DNA of 64,000 nucleotides from Zoogloea sp041917255 (GCA_041917255.1 JAYRYA010000002.1:124001-188000), one strand, 5' to 3'. Shown: positions 1-8,654, numbered from the stretch's first letter. Numbers and translations: made by a program. Notes: generated by a model not told the origin, from the letters alone.

Positions 1-689
1 TCCAGCACCTGCGGAGTGGTGAGGCCGCGCTTCTTCTTGAAGGTTTCGCGCACGCGGTCGAACACCACCACCGATTCGTTCACCGAGTAGCCGAGCACCG
101 CGAGGGTGGCGGCGAGCACCGGCAGCGAGAACTCCCACTGGAACAGCGCGAAGAAGCCCAGGATGATGATGACGTCGTGGAGGTTGGCGATGATGGCCGA
201 CACGGCAAAGCGCCATTCGAAGCGCATTGCCAGATAGAGCACGATGCCGCCGATGACCAGCAGCAGGGCCATGGCGCCGTCGGAGGCGAGTTCCTTGCCC
301 ACCTGCGGGCCGACGAATTCGACGCGGCGCAGCTCGGCCTTCGGGCCGTCGATGGCGGCGAGGCTGGCCATCACCTTCTCGCTGACCTTCGCGGTCTCGT
401 CGCCGGAGCGGTTGGGCAGGCGGATCAGCACGTCGCGGGAGCTGCCGAAGTTCTGCACCTGGGCATCCTGGTAGCCTTCCTTGCCGAGGGCGTCGCGGAG
501 CTTCTCGAGGGCCGGGGGCTCGGCGTAGCTGACTTCCATCAGGGTGCCGCCGGTGAACTCGACGCTGAAATGCAGGCCCTTGGTGGCCAGGAAGAACACC
601 GCGAGCAGGAAGGTGATCAACGAGATGACGTTGAACACCAGCGCGTGCTTCATGAAGGGGATGTCTTTGCGGATCTTGAAGAATTCCAT
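1..689 (-). CDS. secF: SecF, protein translocase subunit (C-terminus off the left edge)
   Basis: Inner-membrane subunit of the SecDF-YajC complex, which uses the proton motive force to help pull exported proteins through SecYEG. About 229 codons lie in the window and the C-terminal membrane helices are missing. Visible are an N-terminal membrane segment after MEFFKI, the family signature FSVEFTGGT at residues 41-49, a periplasmic loop, then membrane helices with NLHDVVIILG and SVNESVVVFDRVRE, both typical of SecF. The ATG at 689 is preceded by GGAG about 12 bases upstream. It is the third gene of yajC-secD-secF and is separated from secD by a REP-like palindrome pair. Confidence 0.95.
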   Translation of the reverse strand, partial: MEFFKIRKDIPFMKHALVFNVISLITFLLAVFFLATKGLHFSVEFTGGTLMEVSYAEPPALEKLRDALGKEGYQDAQVQNFGSSRDVLIRLPNRSGDETAKVSEKVMASLAAIDGPKAELRRVEFVGPQVGKELASDGAMALLLVIGGIVLYLAMRFEWRFAVSAIIANLHDVIIILGFFALFQWEFSLPVLAATLAVLGYSVNESVVVFDRVRETFKKKRGLTTPQVL

Positions 690-737
690 GGCGGTGATGC
701 GCTCCGTGCTGGAGTTGATGTTGCTTGGGTTGCCGTT

Positions 738-815
738 GTCGGACTGAAGTCCGACCTACAGGGTGCTGCGGGGGCGGGGCTTGCAGGTCGGGCGTCAGCC
801 CGACGCCCCGCCCGG
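738..815. repeat. REP/BIME-like pair of palindromes between secD and secF
   Basis: Two related palindromes lie in opposite orientation. The first is GTCGGACTGAAGTCCGAC (738-755) followed by CTACA. The second is GCAGGTCGGGC-GTCA-GCCCGAC (783-804), framed by a further stem GGGCGGGGC / GCCCCGCCC (772-780 with 805-813). Head-to-head palindromes of the form TGTAGGTCGGRCTTCAGYCCGAC are common REP-type repeats in proteobacteria. The unit sits inside an operon, so it could act as an mRNA stabiliser or attenuator; that role is inference. No second copy was seen in this window. Confidence 0.7.
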
Positions 816-820
816 GGGCA

Positions 821-2680
821 TCAGGTGCCCGGTTTCCACACCTGGCCGATGGCGAGCTTTTCGAGCTTGCGCTTTCGGCCGTAGATCAGGTTGACCAGCC
901 CGCGCGAGACGAGGATGGCGCTGAACATGGAGGTGAGGATGCCCAGGCAGTGCACCACCGCAAAGCCACGCACCGGGCCAGAGCCGAACACCAGCAGGGC
1001 GATGCCTGCGATCAGGGTGGTGACGTTAGAGTCGAGGATGGTGTCGAAGGCCCGGTCGTAGCCGGCGTGGATGGCGGCCTGCGGGCTGGATCCGTTGCGC
1101 AGCTCTTCGCGGATGCGCTCGTTGATGAGCACGTTGGCGTCGATGGCCATGCCCAGGGTAAGCGCGATGGCCGCGATGCCGGGCAGGGTGAGCGTGGCCT
1201 GGAGCAGCGACAGCAGGGCAACCAGCAGCAGCAGGTTGGCTGCCAGCGCCAGCACCGACACGAGGCCGAACAGCATGTAATAGACGCACATGAAGATGGC
1301 AATCGCCACGAAGCCCCACAGGGTGGAGTGGAAGCCCTTGGAGATGTTCTCGGCGCCGAGGCTCGGGCCAATGGTGCGTTCCTCGATGATCTCCATCGGG
1401 GCGGCCAGCGAGCCGGCGCGCAGCAGCAGGGCGGTGTCTGTGGCTTCTTCGGAGGTCATGCGGCCGGAGATCTGAACGCGGCCGCCGCCGATCTCGGCGC
1501 GGATCACCGGGGCGGTGACCACTTCACCCTTGCCCTTTTCGATGAGCAGGATGGCCATGCGCTTGTTGATGTTCTCGCGGGTCACGTCCTTGAAGATGCG
1601 GGCGCCGGCGGAATCCAGTGTGAGGTGCACGGCGGCTTCGTGGGTCTGGCCGTCGAAGCCGGGCTGGGCGTCGGTGAGGCGCTCGCCGGTGAGGACGACC
1701 TGCTTCTTGACCAGCAGCGGGTTGCCGCCGCGCTCGGTGTAGAGCTCGGTGCCCGGCGGGATGTTGCCCTGCAGTGCGGCTTCGAGGCTGCCGGGGCTGT
1801 CGTCCACCAGGCGGATCTCGAGGGTGGCGGTGCGGCCCAGGATGTCCTTGGCCTTGGCCACGTCCTGGACACCAGGCAGCTGCACCACGATGCGGTCGAC
1901 GCCCTGCTGCTGGATCACCGGTTCGGCCACGCCGAGTTCGTTGATCCGGTTGTGCAGGGTGGAGATGTTCTGGCGGATGGCGAATTCCTGGATGGTCTTC
2001 TGGGCCAGGGGGGTGAGGCTGGCGGTGAGCTTGTAGTCGGCGCCGTCCTGGCCTTCGACCAGTTGCAGATCGTTGTTGGCGGCGGAGATCACGCTCCGGG
2101 CGCGGGCCTGGGTTTCGGTGTCGCGGAACTTGACGACGACGGTCGCGCCTTCGCGTCCGATGCCGGCGTGGCGGACGTTCTTGTCGCGCAGCAGGGTGCG
2201 CAGGTCGCCGGCGGTGGCGTCAAGGCGCTTGGTGACGGCGCCCTTCATGTCCACCTGGAGCAGGAAATGCACACCGCCGCGCAGGTCGAGGCCAAGGTAC
2301 ATGGGCAGGGCGTGGATCGAGGTGAGCCACTGGGGGCTGGCCGACAGCAGGTTGAGCGCGACCACGTAGGAGGGGTCGGCCGCATCCGGGTTGAAGGCTT
2401 TCTCGATGGCGTCCTTGGCCTTGAGCTGGGTGTCGGTGTCGCGGAAGCGCGCGCGCACGCTGGTGAGATCGGCGAACAGGCCGTCATGGGCGATGCCGGC
2501 CGCCTTGAGGCTCTCTTCGACGCGGGCCATGGTGGCGGTGGCATCGAGCTTGAGGGTGGCCTTGCCGCTGGAGACCTGGACGGCGGGCACCTCTCCGTAG
2601 AAATTCGGCAGGGTGTAGATCAGTCCCCACAGCAGGACGATGCCGATGAGGAGATTTTTCCAGAGAGGGTAGCGGTTCAT
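821..2680 (-). CDS. secD: SecD, protein translocase subunit
   Basis: Large subunit of the SecDF-YajC export motor, 619 residues, the usual length for beta- and gammaproteobacterial SecD. An N-terminal membrane helix (about residues 8-25) is followed by a large periplasmic region containing the signature LGLDLRGGVHFLLQVD near residue 130. The C-terminal RND-like membrane domain contains AIDANVLINERIREE. The start MNRYPLWK is typical of the family. It lies 88 bases downstream of yajC and 131 bases upstream of secF, all on the same strand, so one operon is likely. Confidence 0.97.
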   Translation of the reverse strand: MNRYPLWKNLLIGIVLLWGLIYTLPNFYGEVPAVQVSSGKATLKLDATATMARVEESLKAAGIAHDGLFADLTSVRARFRDTDTQLKAKDAIEKAFNPDAADPSYVVALNLLSASPQWLTSIHALPMYLGLDLRGGVHFLLQVDMKGAVTKRLDATAGDLRTLLRDKNVRHAGIGREGATVVVKFRDTETQARARSVISAANNDLQLVEGQDGADYKLTASLTPLAQKTIQEFAIRQNISTLHNRINELGVAEPVIQQQGVDRIVVQLPGVQDVAKAKDILGRTATLEIRLVDDSPGSLEAALQGNIPPGTELYTERGGNPLLVKKQVVLTGERLTDAQPGFDGQTHEAAVHLTLDSAGARIFKDVTRENINKRMAILLIEKGKGEVVTAPVIRAEIGGGRVQISGRMTSEEATDTALLLRAGSLAAPMEIIEERTIGPSLGAENISKGFHSTLWGFVAIAIFMCVYYMLFGLVSVLALAANLLLLVALLSLLQATLTLPGIAAIALTLGMAIDANVLINERIREELRNGSSPQAAIHAGYDRAFDTILDSNVTTLIAGIALLVFGSGPVRGFAVVHCLGILTSMFSAILVSRGLVNLIYGRKRKLEKLAIGQVWKPGT

Positions 2681-2768
2681 GGTCTGGCGAAAAGGAGAGA
2701 AAACGGGTGTTGCAGAGGCGGTGCTGCGATGCGAAACGGCCGGAGCAGGGGCCCCGGCCGGATGCCGG

Positions 2769-3101
2769 TCAGATCGACTTGAGGGTGCCCTTGGGGAGCA
2801 CGGCGCCTATGGCCTGCTTCTGGACGACGATCTGGGTGTTGGGGGCCACTTCGACGTGCACGTAGCTGTCGCTGATCTGGGTGACCTTGCCGACGATGCC
2901 GCCCTGGGTGAGCACCTCGTCGTTCTTCTGCAGACCTTCGAGGAGAGCCTTGTGTTCCTTGGCGCGCTTCATCTGCGGGCGGATCATCAGGAACCACAGC
3001 ACGACGAACATGAGAATCATCAGCAGCAGGTTGGCGAACTGGGACAGGGTGTCCGGCGCGGCGGCCGGTGCGGCCTGGGCAAAGGCGTTGGAAATCAGCA
3101 C
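2769..3101 (-). CDS. yajC: YajC, accessory subunit of the Sec translocon
   Basis: Small single-span membrane protein of the SecDF-YajC complex, 110 residues from the GTG at 3101. The sequence begins VLISNAFAQAA, then has a membrane segment (LLLMILMFVVLWFLMIRPQ) and a soluble tail with KNDEVLTQGGIVGKV, all standard for YajC. I chose the GTG because CGGAG lies 6 bases upstream and because it gives the normal family length. An upstream start adding 8 residues is possible but has no ribosome site. First gene of the yajC-secD-secF operon. Confidence 0.93.
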   Translation of the reverse strand: MLISNAFAQAAPAAAPDTLSQFANLLLMILMFVVLWFLMIRPQMKRAKEHKALLEGLQKNDEVLTQGGIVGKVTQISDSYVHVEVAPNTQIVVQKQAIGAVLPKGTLKSI

Positions 3102-3187
3102 ATTGAACTCCGGTGAGGGATGCAAAGTTGCAGATTATATCAGTGGGGGGAGCGCCAGCGACCGGTTTGCGCCGGCTGCGGACGGCC

Positions 3188-3222
3188 GAAAAAAAGCGGC
3201 GTCTGCCTTGCGACAGACGCCG
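3188..3222 (-). terminator. Rho-independent terminator of the 108-aa gene
   Basis: On the minus strand a 9-bp perfect stem CGGCGTCTG / CAGACGCCG closes an 8-base loop and is followed directly by CTTTTTTTC. It lies about 75 bases after the stop codon of the small gene at 3297-3623. A second GC-rich hairpin (GCCGGCCCC / GGGGCCGGC, 3264-3287) lies between the stop codon and this terminator. Confidence 0.85.
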
Positions 3223-3296
3223 TCAAATCTCCACGAGGGAGAGGAGGGAGAAAAACACGGTTTGCCGGCCCCGTGGGTGGGGCCGGCAGGCAGCGG

Positions 3297-3623
3297 TCAG
3301 GCTGCCTTGCGCAGTTGGGTGCAGAAGCGCTGCCAGTTGGCAGACATCGCGGCGATCATTTCTTCGGCGGCCAGCAGGGGTAGCAGACCCATGCGGTGCT
3401 GGCTGCGCACGAAGGTTTCGACGTGCGGGGTACAGAGGGTGTTCTGTTCATCGTTGAGCAGGTCGAGGAAACGTGCCTCGGCTGCGCCCCAGAATTCGGA
3501 AGTGCCAACCCAGCCGGTGTCGGCGGTGGCTTCTCGGACGGCCTTGCGCCACAGGGCTTCGGCGCGCTCGATGGATACGCCGGCTTTGCGGGCGTGCCAC
3601 GGCAGGTTCTTGGGTGCTTTCAT
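3297..3623 (-). CDS. Conserved-looking small protein of unknown function
   Basis: A 108-residue soluble protein that I do not recognise. It has no signal peptide or membrane segment and is rich in Ala, Trp and Arg, with helical stretches around SIERAEALWRKAVREAT and PLLAAEEMIAAMSANWQRFCTQL. Support for a real gene: AGGAG 9 bases before the ATG, a strong dedicated terminator downstream, and an AT-richer promoter-like region upstream carrying two palindromic TGC/GCA sites. Its single-gene transcription unit with strong signals suggests high expression. A link to storage granules is only suggested by the upstream sites. Confidence 0.75.
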   Translation of the reverse strand: MKAPKNLPWHARKAGVSIERAEALWRKAVREATADTGWVGTSEFWGAAEARFLDLLNDEQNTLCTPHVETFVRSQHRMGLLPLLAAEEMIAAMSANWQRFCTQLRKAA

Positions 3624-3954
3624 TTGCGGTTACTCCTATTGGCCGCATCATGGTGTTGATTTGATGCGGACGTTTGGCTCTCTGTTGCGTTGCAGTATTT
3701 TGCGTTAAGTATTAAGCCTTTGCGAAACAGAAGGTTTTGTGTTCTGTTTTGTATTCTTTGTTGCACTGCACAACTTCATTCTAGGCAGCTGACACCTCAG
3801 CTGCAAGTGCCGCTCGTCGGTGATGGATGAATTTCGTCACGGCGATTTGCGTTTTTGCAACACTCTCTCTGCCCATTTTGCCGGCGGGCTCCAGGGGGTT
3901 CGGGAAGGTAGAATGGGGCGCCTCGCAGCCGAACTCACCCGCCTTTTTCCAGCC
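3624..3954. promoter_or_regulatory. 331-bp intergenic region between the 108-aa gene and uvrD
   Basis: No gene is supported here; the in-frame extension of uvrD back to 3820 lacks family similarity. The stretch 3680-3790 is clearly richer in A and T than its neighbours. It holds a near-palindrome TTGTTGCACTGCACAA (3758-3773) and a second related site CTGTTGCGTTGCAG (3681-3694). Both resemble TGC/GCA-type operators such as those described for PHB regulators (PhaR); that assignment is a guess. Towards uvrD a TAGAAT (3909-3914) could be a -10 element, but no good -35 is visible. Confidence 0.4.
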
Positions 3955-6180
3955 ATGTCCCAGCTTCTCGACAACCTGAACCCCGAACAACTTGCCGCTG
4001 TCACCCTGCCACCGCAGCATGCGCTGATCCTTGCCGGCGCCGGCTCGGGCAAGACCCGGGTGCTGACGACGCGCATCGCCTGGCTGATCCAGAACGGCTT
4101 CTGCAGTGCCCAGGGCATCCTGGCCGTGACCTTCACCAACAAGGCGGCGAAGGAGATGCTCACCCGCCTGTCTGCGATGTTCCCGATCAACACCCGGGGA
4201 ATGTGGATCGGCACCTTCCATGGCCTGTGCAACCGCTTCCTGCGCGCCCATCACCGGGAGGCTGGCTTGCCGCAGCTGTTCCAGATCCTCGATTCGGGCG
4301 ACCAGCTGGCTTCCATCAAGCGCCTGCTGAAGACGCTCAACATCGACGACGAGAAGTTTCCGCCGAGGGAGCTCCAGCACTTCATCAACGGCCAGAAAGA
4401 AGCCGGCATCAGGCCGGCTGCAGTAGAGGCGTGGGACGACTACACCCGACGTCGGGTCGAGCTTTACATGGAGTATGAGGCTCAATGCCAGCGCGAGGCA
4501 GTTGTGGACTTCCCTGAATTGCTGCTGCGCAGCTACGAGCTGCTGGAGCGTAACGAGCCGATCCGCAGGCATTACCAGGCGCGCTTCCGCCACATCCTGG
4601 TGGATGAGTTCCAGGACACCAACGTGCTCCAGTACCGCTGGCTCAAGCTGCTGGCGGGCAACGGCGAGGAGGGCGGGGCGTATCTCTTCTGCGTGGGTGA
4701 CGATGACCAATCGATCTACCGCTTCCGGGGCGCAGAGATCGGCAACATGCGGGACTTCGAGCGGGATTTCAAGGTGCCGGCGGTGATCCGCCTGGAGCAG
4801 AACTATCGCTCCCACGGCAACATCCTCGATGCCGCCAACGCGTTGATCGCCAACAACAGCAAGCGCTTGGGCAAGAGCCTATGGACCGACCGCGGCGCCG
4901 GCGAGCCGATCCGTGTGTACGAGGCCTTCACCGACAGCGACGAGGCGCGCTTCATCGTCGAGGAGGTGCAGTCGCTGGTGCGCGAGGGCATCAGCCGCTC
5001 CGACATCGCGCTGCTGTACCGCTCCAACGCCCAGTCACGGGTGCTGGAGCACCAGCTGTTCTCCAGCGGCGTGGCCTACCGGGTGTATGGCGGGCTGCGC
5101 TTCTTCGAGCGTCAGGAGGTGAAGCACGCGCTGGCCTATCTGCGTCTGATCGCCAACCCGGACGACGACACGGCCTTTACGCGGGTGGTGAACTTCCCGA
5201 CCCGAGGCATCGGCGCCCGCTCGCTGGAAGCCCTGCAGGACGCCGCCCGCACCTGGAACACGCCGCTCTACCAGACTGTGCCGCACCTTTCGGGCAAGCC
5301 GGGCACCTCGCTGGCGCAATTCGTCGGGCTGATCGAGCGCCTGCGCCAGGAAACCGCCCGGCTGCCGCTCCACGAGATGGTGGATCACGTCATCGAGATG
5401 TCGGGGCTGCGCACCCACTACCAGAACGAGAAGGAGGGCCAGGAGCGCCTCGAGAACCTGGACGAACTCATCAACGCGGCGGCCAACTTCAATGCCGAGG
5501 TGGGCTCGGGTGAGCGTCCCGCCGACATGGGCACCGATACCGGCACGGTGCTGGCCGAGTTCCTCGCCCACGCCTCGCTGGAAGCCGGCGACCACCAGGC
5601 CGACGCGGGCGCCGAGGCGGTGCAGCTGATGACGGTGCACGCCGCGAAGGGGCTGGAATTCGACGTGGTGTTTCTGTCGGGGCTGGAGGAGGGGCTATTC
5701 CCCCACGAAAACAGCATTCTCGAATCCGACGGGCTGGAGGAGGAGCGCCGGCTGATGTACGTGGCGGTGACCCGCGCCCGCCAGCGTCTGTACCTGAGCT
5801 TCACCCAGAGCCGGATGCTCCACGGCCAGGTGCGCTACAACCTGCGCTCGCGCTTCCTGGAGGAGATCCCGGAAGCGCTGACCAAGTGGCTCACCCCGCC
5901 TAACCCGCGCCGCAGCTTTGTATCGGAGCCGTCGCCGCGCTATTACAACCCGGGCGCCAGCAAGCCGTCCGCCCCGTCGATGCCGCCGCCCCCTCCGCAG
6001 AAATCCCGCGATCTGGGCGGGCTTTCCATTGGCCAGGCGGTGAGCCACATCCGCTTTGGCGAAGGGGTGATCGTTGCCGCCGAAGGCAGCGGCAGCGATG
6101 CACGGGTACACGTGAAGTTTGCCGAATCCGGCGCCAAATGGTTGATGCTGGCGGTGGCCAAGCTCACGCCGATCGGCTGA
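3955..6180 (+). CDS. uvrD: UvrD, DNA helicase II
   Basis: Superfamily 1A 3'-5' DNA helicase acting in nucleotide excision repair and mismatch repair. 741 residues from the ATG at 3955 (MSQLLDNLNPEQ), the family length. Motif I GAGSGKT is at residues 28-34, motif II VDEFQDTN near 217, motif III GDDDQSIYRFRG near 249, motif V VHAAKGLEFDVVFLSGLEEGLFPH and motif VI VAVTRARQRL near 603. The C-terminus (IGQAVSHIRFGEGVI...AKLTPIG) is the RNA-polymerase-interacting Tudor-like tail. The preceding 45 in-frame codons do not look like UvrD and were left out. Confidence 0.96.
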   Translation: MSQLLDNLNPEQLAAVTLPPQHALILAGAGSGKTRVLTTRIAWLIQNGFCSAQGILAVTFTNKAAKEMLTRLSAMFPINTRGMWIGTFHGLCNRFLRAHHREAGLPQLFQILDSGDQLASIKRLLKTLNIDDEKFPPRELQHFINGQKEAGIRPAAVEAWDDYTRRRVELYMEYEAQCQREAVVDFPELLLRSYELLERNEPIRRHYQARFRHILVDEFQDTNVLQYRWLKLLAGNGEEGGAYLFCVGDDDQSIYRFRGAEIGNMRDFERDFKVPAVIRLEQNYRSHGNILDAANALIANNSKRLGKSLWTDRGAGEPIRVYEAFTDSDEARFIVEEVQSLVREGISRSDIALLYRSNAQSRVLEHQLFSSGVAYRVYGGLRFFERQEVKHALAYLRLIANPDDDTAFTRVVNFPTRGIGARSLEALQDAARTWNTPLYQTVPHLSGKPGTSLAQFVGLIERLRQETARLPLHEMVDHVIEMSGLRTHYQNEKEGQERLENLDELINAAANFNAEVGSGERPADMGTDTGTVLAEFLAHASLEAGDHQADAGAEAVQLMTVHAAKGLEFDVVFLSGLEEGLFPHENSILESDGLEEERRLMYVAVTRARQRLYLSFTQSRMLHGQVRYNLRSRFLEEIPEALTKWLTPPNPRRSFVSEPSPRYYNPGASKPSAPSMPPPPPQKSRDLGGLSIGQAVSHIRFGEGVIVAAEGSGSDARVHVKFAESGAKWLMLAVAKLTPIG

Positions 6181-6234
6181 GCAAGCGTTTCAGGGCGACT
6201 GCCCGGCGTCCGGTCTGGCGGGCCGGGTGATCGC

Positions 6235-6687
6235 TCAGCGGCCGTAGCCGGCCAGGGGCGTGACGCCGTTGATCTTCGCGCCGGCGCCCAGGCCCTTCTG
6301 GCGGAACCAACCCAGGTTCATTTCCAGGGCAAAGCGTGCCGGCCTGGCTGCGCAGTGGTTGTCCTCGGTCTGGGGCTTCATGTCTTCCACGTTCACGATG
6401 CGCCCCTCGTCGTCGAGGAAGGCCACCGACAGGGGCAGCAGGGTGTTCTTCATCCACATGCAGTGGCGCTGGGGTTCGGTGAACACGAAGAGCATCCCGC
6501 GGTTGGCGGGCATGGACTTGCGCTGCATCAGGCCGCGCTGGCGGTGCTCGTCGTTGGCGGCCACCTCGGCCTCGACGCGGAACATGCCGATGGTGAGTTC
6601 GGTCATCGGCATCGGGGTTTCAGCCGCGGCGGGCAGGGCGACAAGGGTGGCCAACAGGGCGGCGCAGCGGAGCACAGGCGCGGTCAT
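6235..6687 (-). CDS. Exported DUF192 family protein
   Basis: 150 residues from the ATG at 6687: a Sec signal peptide (MTAPVLRCAALLATLVALPAAAE) followed by a complete DUF192 domain. Family hallmarks visible are RQRGLMQRKSMPANRGMLFVF, the CMWMKNTLLPLSVAFLD block, and the C-terminal ALEMNLGWFRQKGLGAGAKI. The biochemical function of DUF192 proteins is not established; they are small periplasmic beta-rich proteins. The gene is convergent with uvrD (54 bases between stop codons) and lies just downstream of rluE. A TTG start at 6702 is a less likely alternative. Confidence 0.85.
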   Translation of the reverse strand: MTAPVLRCAALLATLVALPAAAETPMPMTELTIGMFRVEAEVAANDEHRQRGLMQRKSMPANRGMLFVFTEPQRHCMWMKNTLLPLSVAFLDDEGRIVNVEDMKPQTEDNHCAARPARFALEMNLGWFRQKGLGAGAKINGVTPLAGYGR

Positions 6688-6698
6688 CGGAAGTTCGT

Positions 6699-7346
6699 TC
6701 AAAGGGGTTTGCGGGGACGGGCAACCTTAGCACGTCCGGCGGCGGGCTGTCGTCGCCCGCCGGGCCCGGATGGCGGCGCGGGTGCGCGGCGGGCGGCCTG
6801 CAAGGCTGGCGGTGGTGTGGCGACCCGCCAGCTGCCGGGCTCGATGCCGTCGAGGGTCCAGTCGCCGATGCGCACGCGGATCAGGCGCAGGGTGGGGTAG
6901 CCGACCTTGGCGGTCATCCGCCGGACCTGCCGGTTCTTGCCCTCGCGCAGGACGATCTCGATCCAGCTTGTCGGGATGGCCTTGCGTTCGCGGATCGGCG
7001 GATTGCGCGGCCATAGCCAGGCAGGCTCGTCGGCGAGGCGTGCTTCGCAGGGTTGGGTGACGAAATCGCCCAGATCGACACCGGCGCGCAGGCGGGCCAG
7101 CGCGGCCTCGTCGGGGATGCCTTCGACTTGTACGAGATAGGTCTTGGGGAGCTTGTGGCGGGGGTCGGCGATGCGTTGCTGGAGCGCCCCGTCGTCGGTG
7201 AGGACCAGCAGGCCCTCGCTGTCCGCATCGAGCCTGCCGGCGGCATACACGCCGGGCACCGAGATGTGATCGGCCAGAGTGGCTTTGCCCGGCTCGCCGG
7301 TGAACTGACAAAGCACCCAGTAGGGCTTGTTGAAGAGGATGAGCAT
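6699..7346 (-). CDS. rluE: RluE-type 23S rRNA pseudouridine synthase
   Basis: Pseudouridine synthase of the RsuA/RluB/E/F family; E. coli RluE modifies U2457 of 23S rRNA. 215 residues from MLILFNKPYWVLCQFT, the usual start. The catalytic motif GRLDADSEGLLVLT contains the nucleophilic Asp. The blocks DEPAWLWPRNPPIRERKAIPTSW and GKNRQVRRMTAKVGYPTLRLIR match RluE specifically rather than RsuA. No N-terminal S4 domain is present, as in RluE. The C-terminus has a basic Pro/Ala/Arg-rich tail of about 40 residues. A GC-rich hairpin (7354-7378) lies immediately before the start codon. Confidence 0.92.
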   Translation of the reverse strand: MLILFNKPYWVLCQFTGEPGKATLADHISVPGVYAAGRLDADSEGLLVLTDDGALQQRIADPRHKLPKTYLVQVEGIPDEAALARLRAGVDLGDFVTQPCEARLADEPAWLWPRNPPIRERKAIPTSWIEIVLREGKNRQVRRMTAKVGYPTLRLIRVRIGDWTLDGIEPGSWRVATPPPALQAARRAPAPPSGPGGRRQPAAGRAKVARPRKPL

Positions 7347-7353
7347 GAAGTTC

Positions 7354-7378
7354 CGGCCCGGCGCCTCGCACCGGGCCG
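7354..7378 (-). promoter_or_regulatory. GC-rich hairpin just upstream of the rluE start
   Basis: An 8-bp perfect inverted repeat CGGCCCGG / CCGGGCCG with a 9-base loop ends 8 bases before the rluE ATG and 12 bases after the desaturase stop. It has no U-run on either strand. It could be a weak intercistronic terminator for the desaturase gene or could mask the rluE ribosome site; neither is shown. Confidence 0.4.
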
Positions 7379-7389
7379 AAGGTGATGCG

Positions 7390-8559
7390 TCAGGCGTAGC
7401 GGCGCAGGCGCAGGGAGAAGTCCTCGAGCTGGCGGATGCCACTCTGCTCGGCCCGGGCGATCCAGTCCTGCAGCTGTTGCAGGAGCTGTTCGCGACTGGC
7501 CGAAGAGCGCGCCCACAGGGCGGTGAGTTCGTCACGCATCACCACCACGGTTTCAAGGCGCTGGCTGTCCTTGAGCACGGTGGCCAGCCGCTGGCGCTCC
7601 TCCGCACACAGCTGGCCCTCTTCGGCAGCCAGCCAGCGGCGCAGTTCGCGCACGGTGAACTTGCCGCCCGACTGGGCCTTGAGGGCGGTGAATTCTTCCT
7701 GGGCGATGGCCTTCAGGCTCTGCACGTAGCGGGTCATCACGTCGTAGCGGTGGGTGATGACGGCCTGGAGGGTGTCGAAGTCGGCGCGGGCCTTGGCGGC
7801 GCCGAAGCGTGGCGTCGGGATGGTCTTCTTGACGTGGGCGAGGCCGAGGATCTCGAGGATGCGGATGTACATCCAGCCAATGTCGAACTCGTACCAGCGG
7901 GCCGACAGCTTGGCCGAGGTGGCAAAGCTGTGGTGATTGTTGTGGAGCTCTTCGCCGCCGATCAGGATGCCCCAGGGGAGCAGGTTGGTGGAGGCGTCGG
8001 AGCAGTTGTAGTTGCGGTAGCCCCAGAAGTGGCCAAGGCCGTTGATGACGCCGGCCGCCCAGAAGGGGATCCACACCATCTGCACGCCCCAGATCAGCAC
8101 GCCCGGCCAGATGCCGAACAGCAGCAGATCGGCCGCCAGCATCACCACGATGCCGGACTTGGGAAAGCGCGAGAACAGCTTGCGCTCGAAGGCGTCATCC
8201 GGCGTGCCGTGGCCGTAGCGCTGGATGGTTTCCTTGTTGCGGGCTTCCTTCACGTAGAGGAAGACGCCGGTCCATAGCACCTTGTTGATGCCGTGGGTCT
8301 GCGGGCTGTGGGGATCTTCGGCGGTTTCGCACTTGGCGTGGTGCTTGCGGTGGATGGCCGCCCACTCCTTGGTGACCATGCCGGTGGTGAGCCACAGCCA
8401 GAACCGGAAGAACAAGGCCGGCAGCGGATGCAGGTCAAGGGCCCGGTGCGCCTGGTGGCGGTGCAGGAAAATGGTGACCGAGGCGATGGTGACATGGGTC
8501 ATCGCCAGCGTGACGACAATGTAGCCCCACCAGGGCAGATCGAGCAGTCCGGAGAACAT
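7390..8559 (-). CDS. Membrane fatty acid desaturase (delta-9 acyl-lipid type)
   Basis: Di-iron membrane desaturase that introduces a cis double bond into fatty acyl chains and so adjusts membrane fluidity; it needs oxygen and an electron donor. 389 residues. The three histidine boxes are present: HRHQAHR (about 33-39), HRKHH (about 70-74) and HNNHH (about 208-212), with membrane segments between. The C-terminal 130 residues are soluble and helical, as in the DesA-type acyl-lipid desaturases of Pseudomonas, so DesA is the best analogue. It lies upstream of rluE on the same strand. Confidence 0.9.
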   Translation of the reverse strand: MFSGLLDLPWWGYIVVTLAMTHVTIASVTIFLHRHQAHRALDLHPLPALFFRFWLWLTTGMVTKEWAAIHRKHHAKCETAEDPHSPQTHGINKVLWTGVFLYVKEARNKETIQRYGHGTPDDAFERKLFSRFPKSGIVVMLAADLLLFGIWPGVLIWGVQMVWIPFWAAGVINGLGHFWGYRNYNCSDASTNLLPWGILIGGEELHNNHHSFATSAKLSARWYEFDIGWMYIRILEILGLAHVKKTIPTPRFGAAKARADFDTLQAVITHRYDVMTRYVQSLKAIAQEEFTALKAQSGGKFTVRELRRWLAAEEGQLCAEERQRLATVLKDSQRLETVVVMRDELTALWARSSASREQLLQQLQDWIARAEQSGIRQLEDFSLRLRRYA

Positions 8560-8654
8560 CGGCAGTGCGTTCCTTGAAGTATTGGATTCAACCGCCGGAT
8601 TCTAGTCGAGCCCTGTGGGCAAACCAAGGCAAATCAGCGGTTTACCCCATATCG

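Noticed and set aside
725..2782. Long plus-strand open frame of 685 codons opposite secD
   Set aside because: It is the GC-driven antisense shadow of secD/yajC; composition is Gly/Ala/Asp/His-rich with no domain, and secD is certain. The same applies to other long antisense frames such as those opposite pepN, gspD, hemN, copA and guaB.
3820..3954. 45-codon N-terminal extension of UvrD
   Set aside because: The residues do not resemble the UvrD N-terminus and no ribosome site precedes them; the ATG at 3955 gives the family length.
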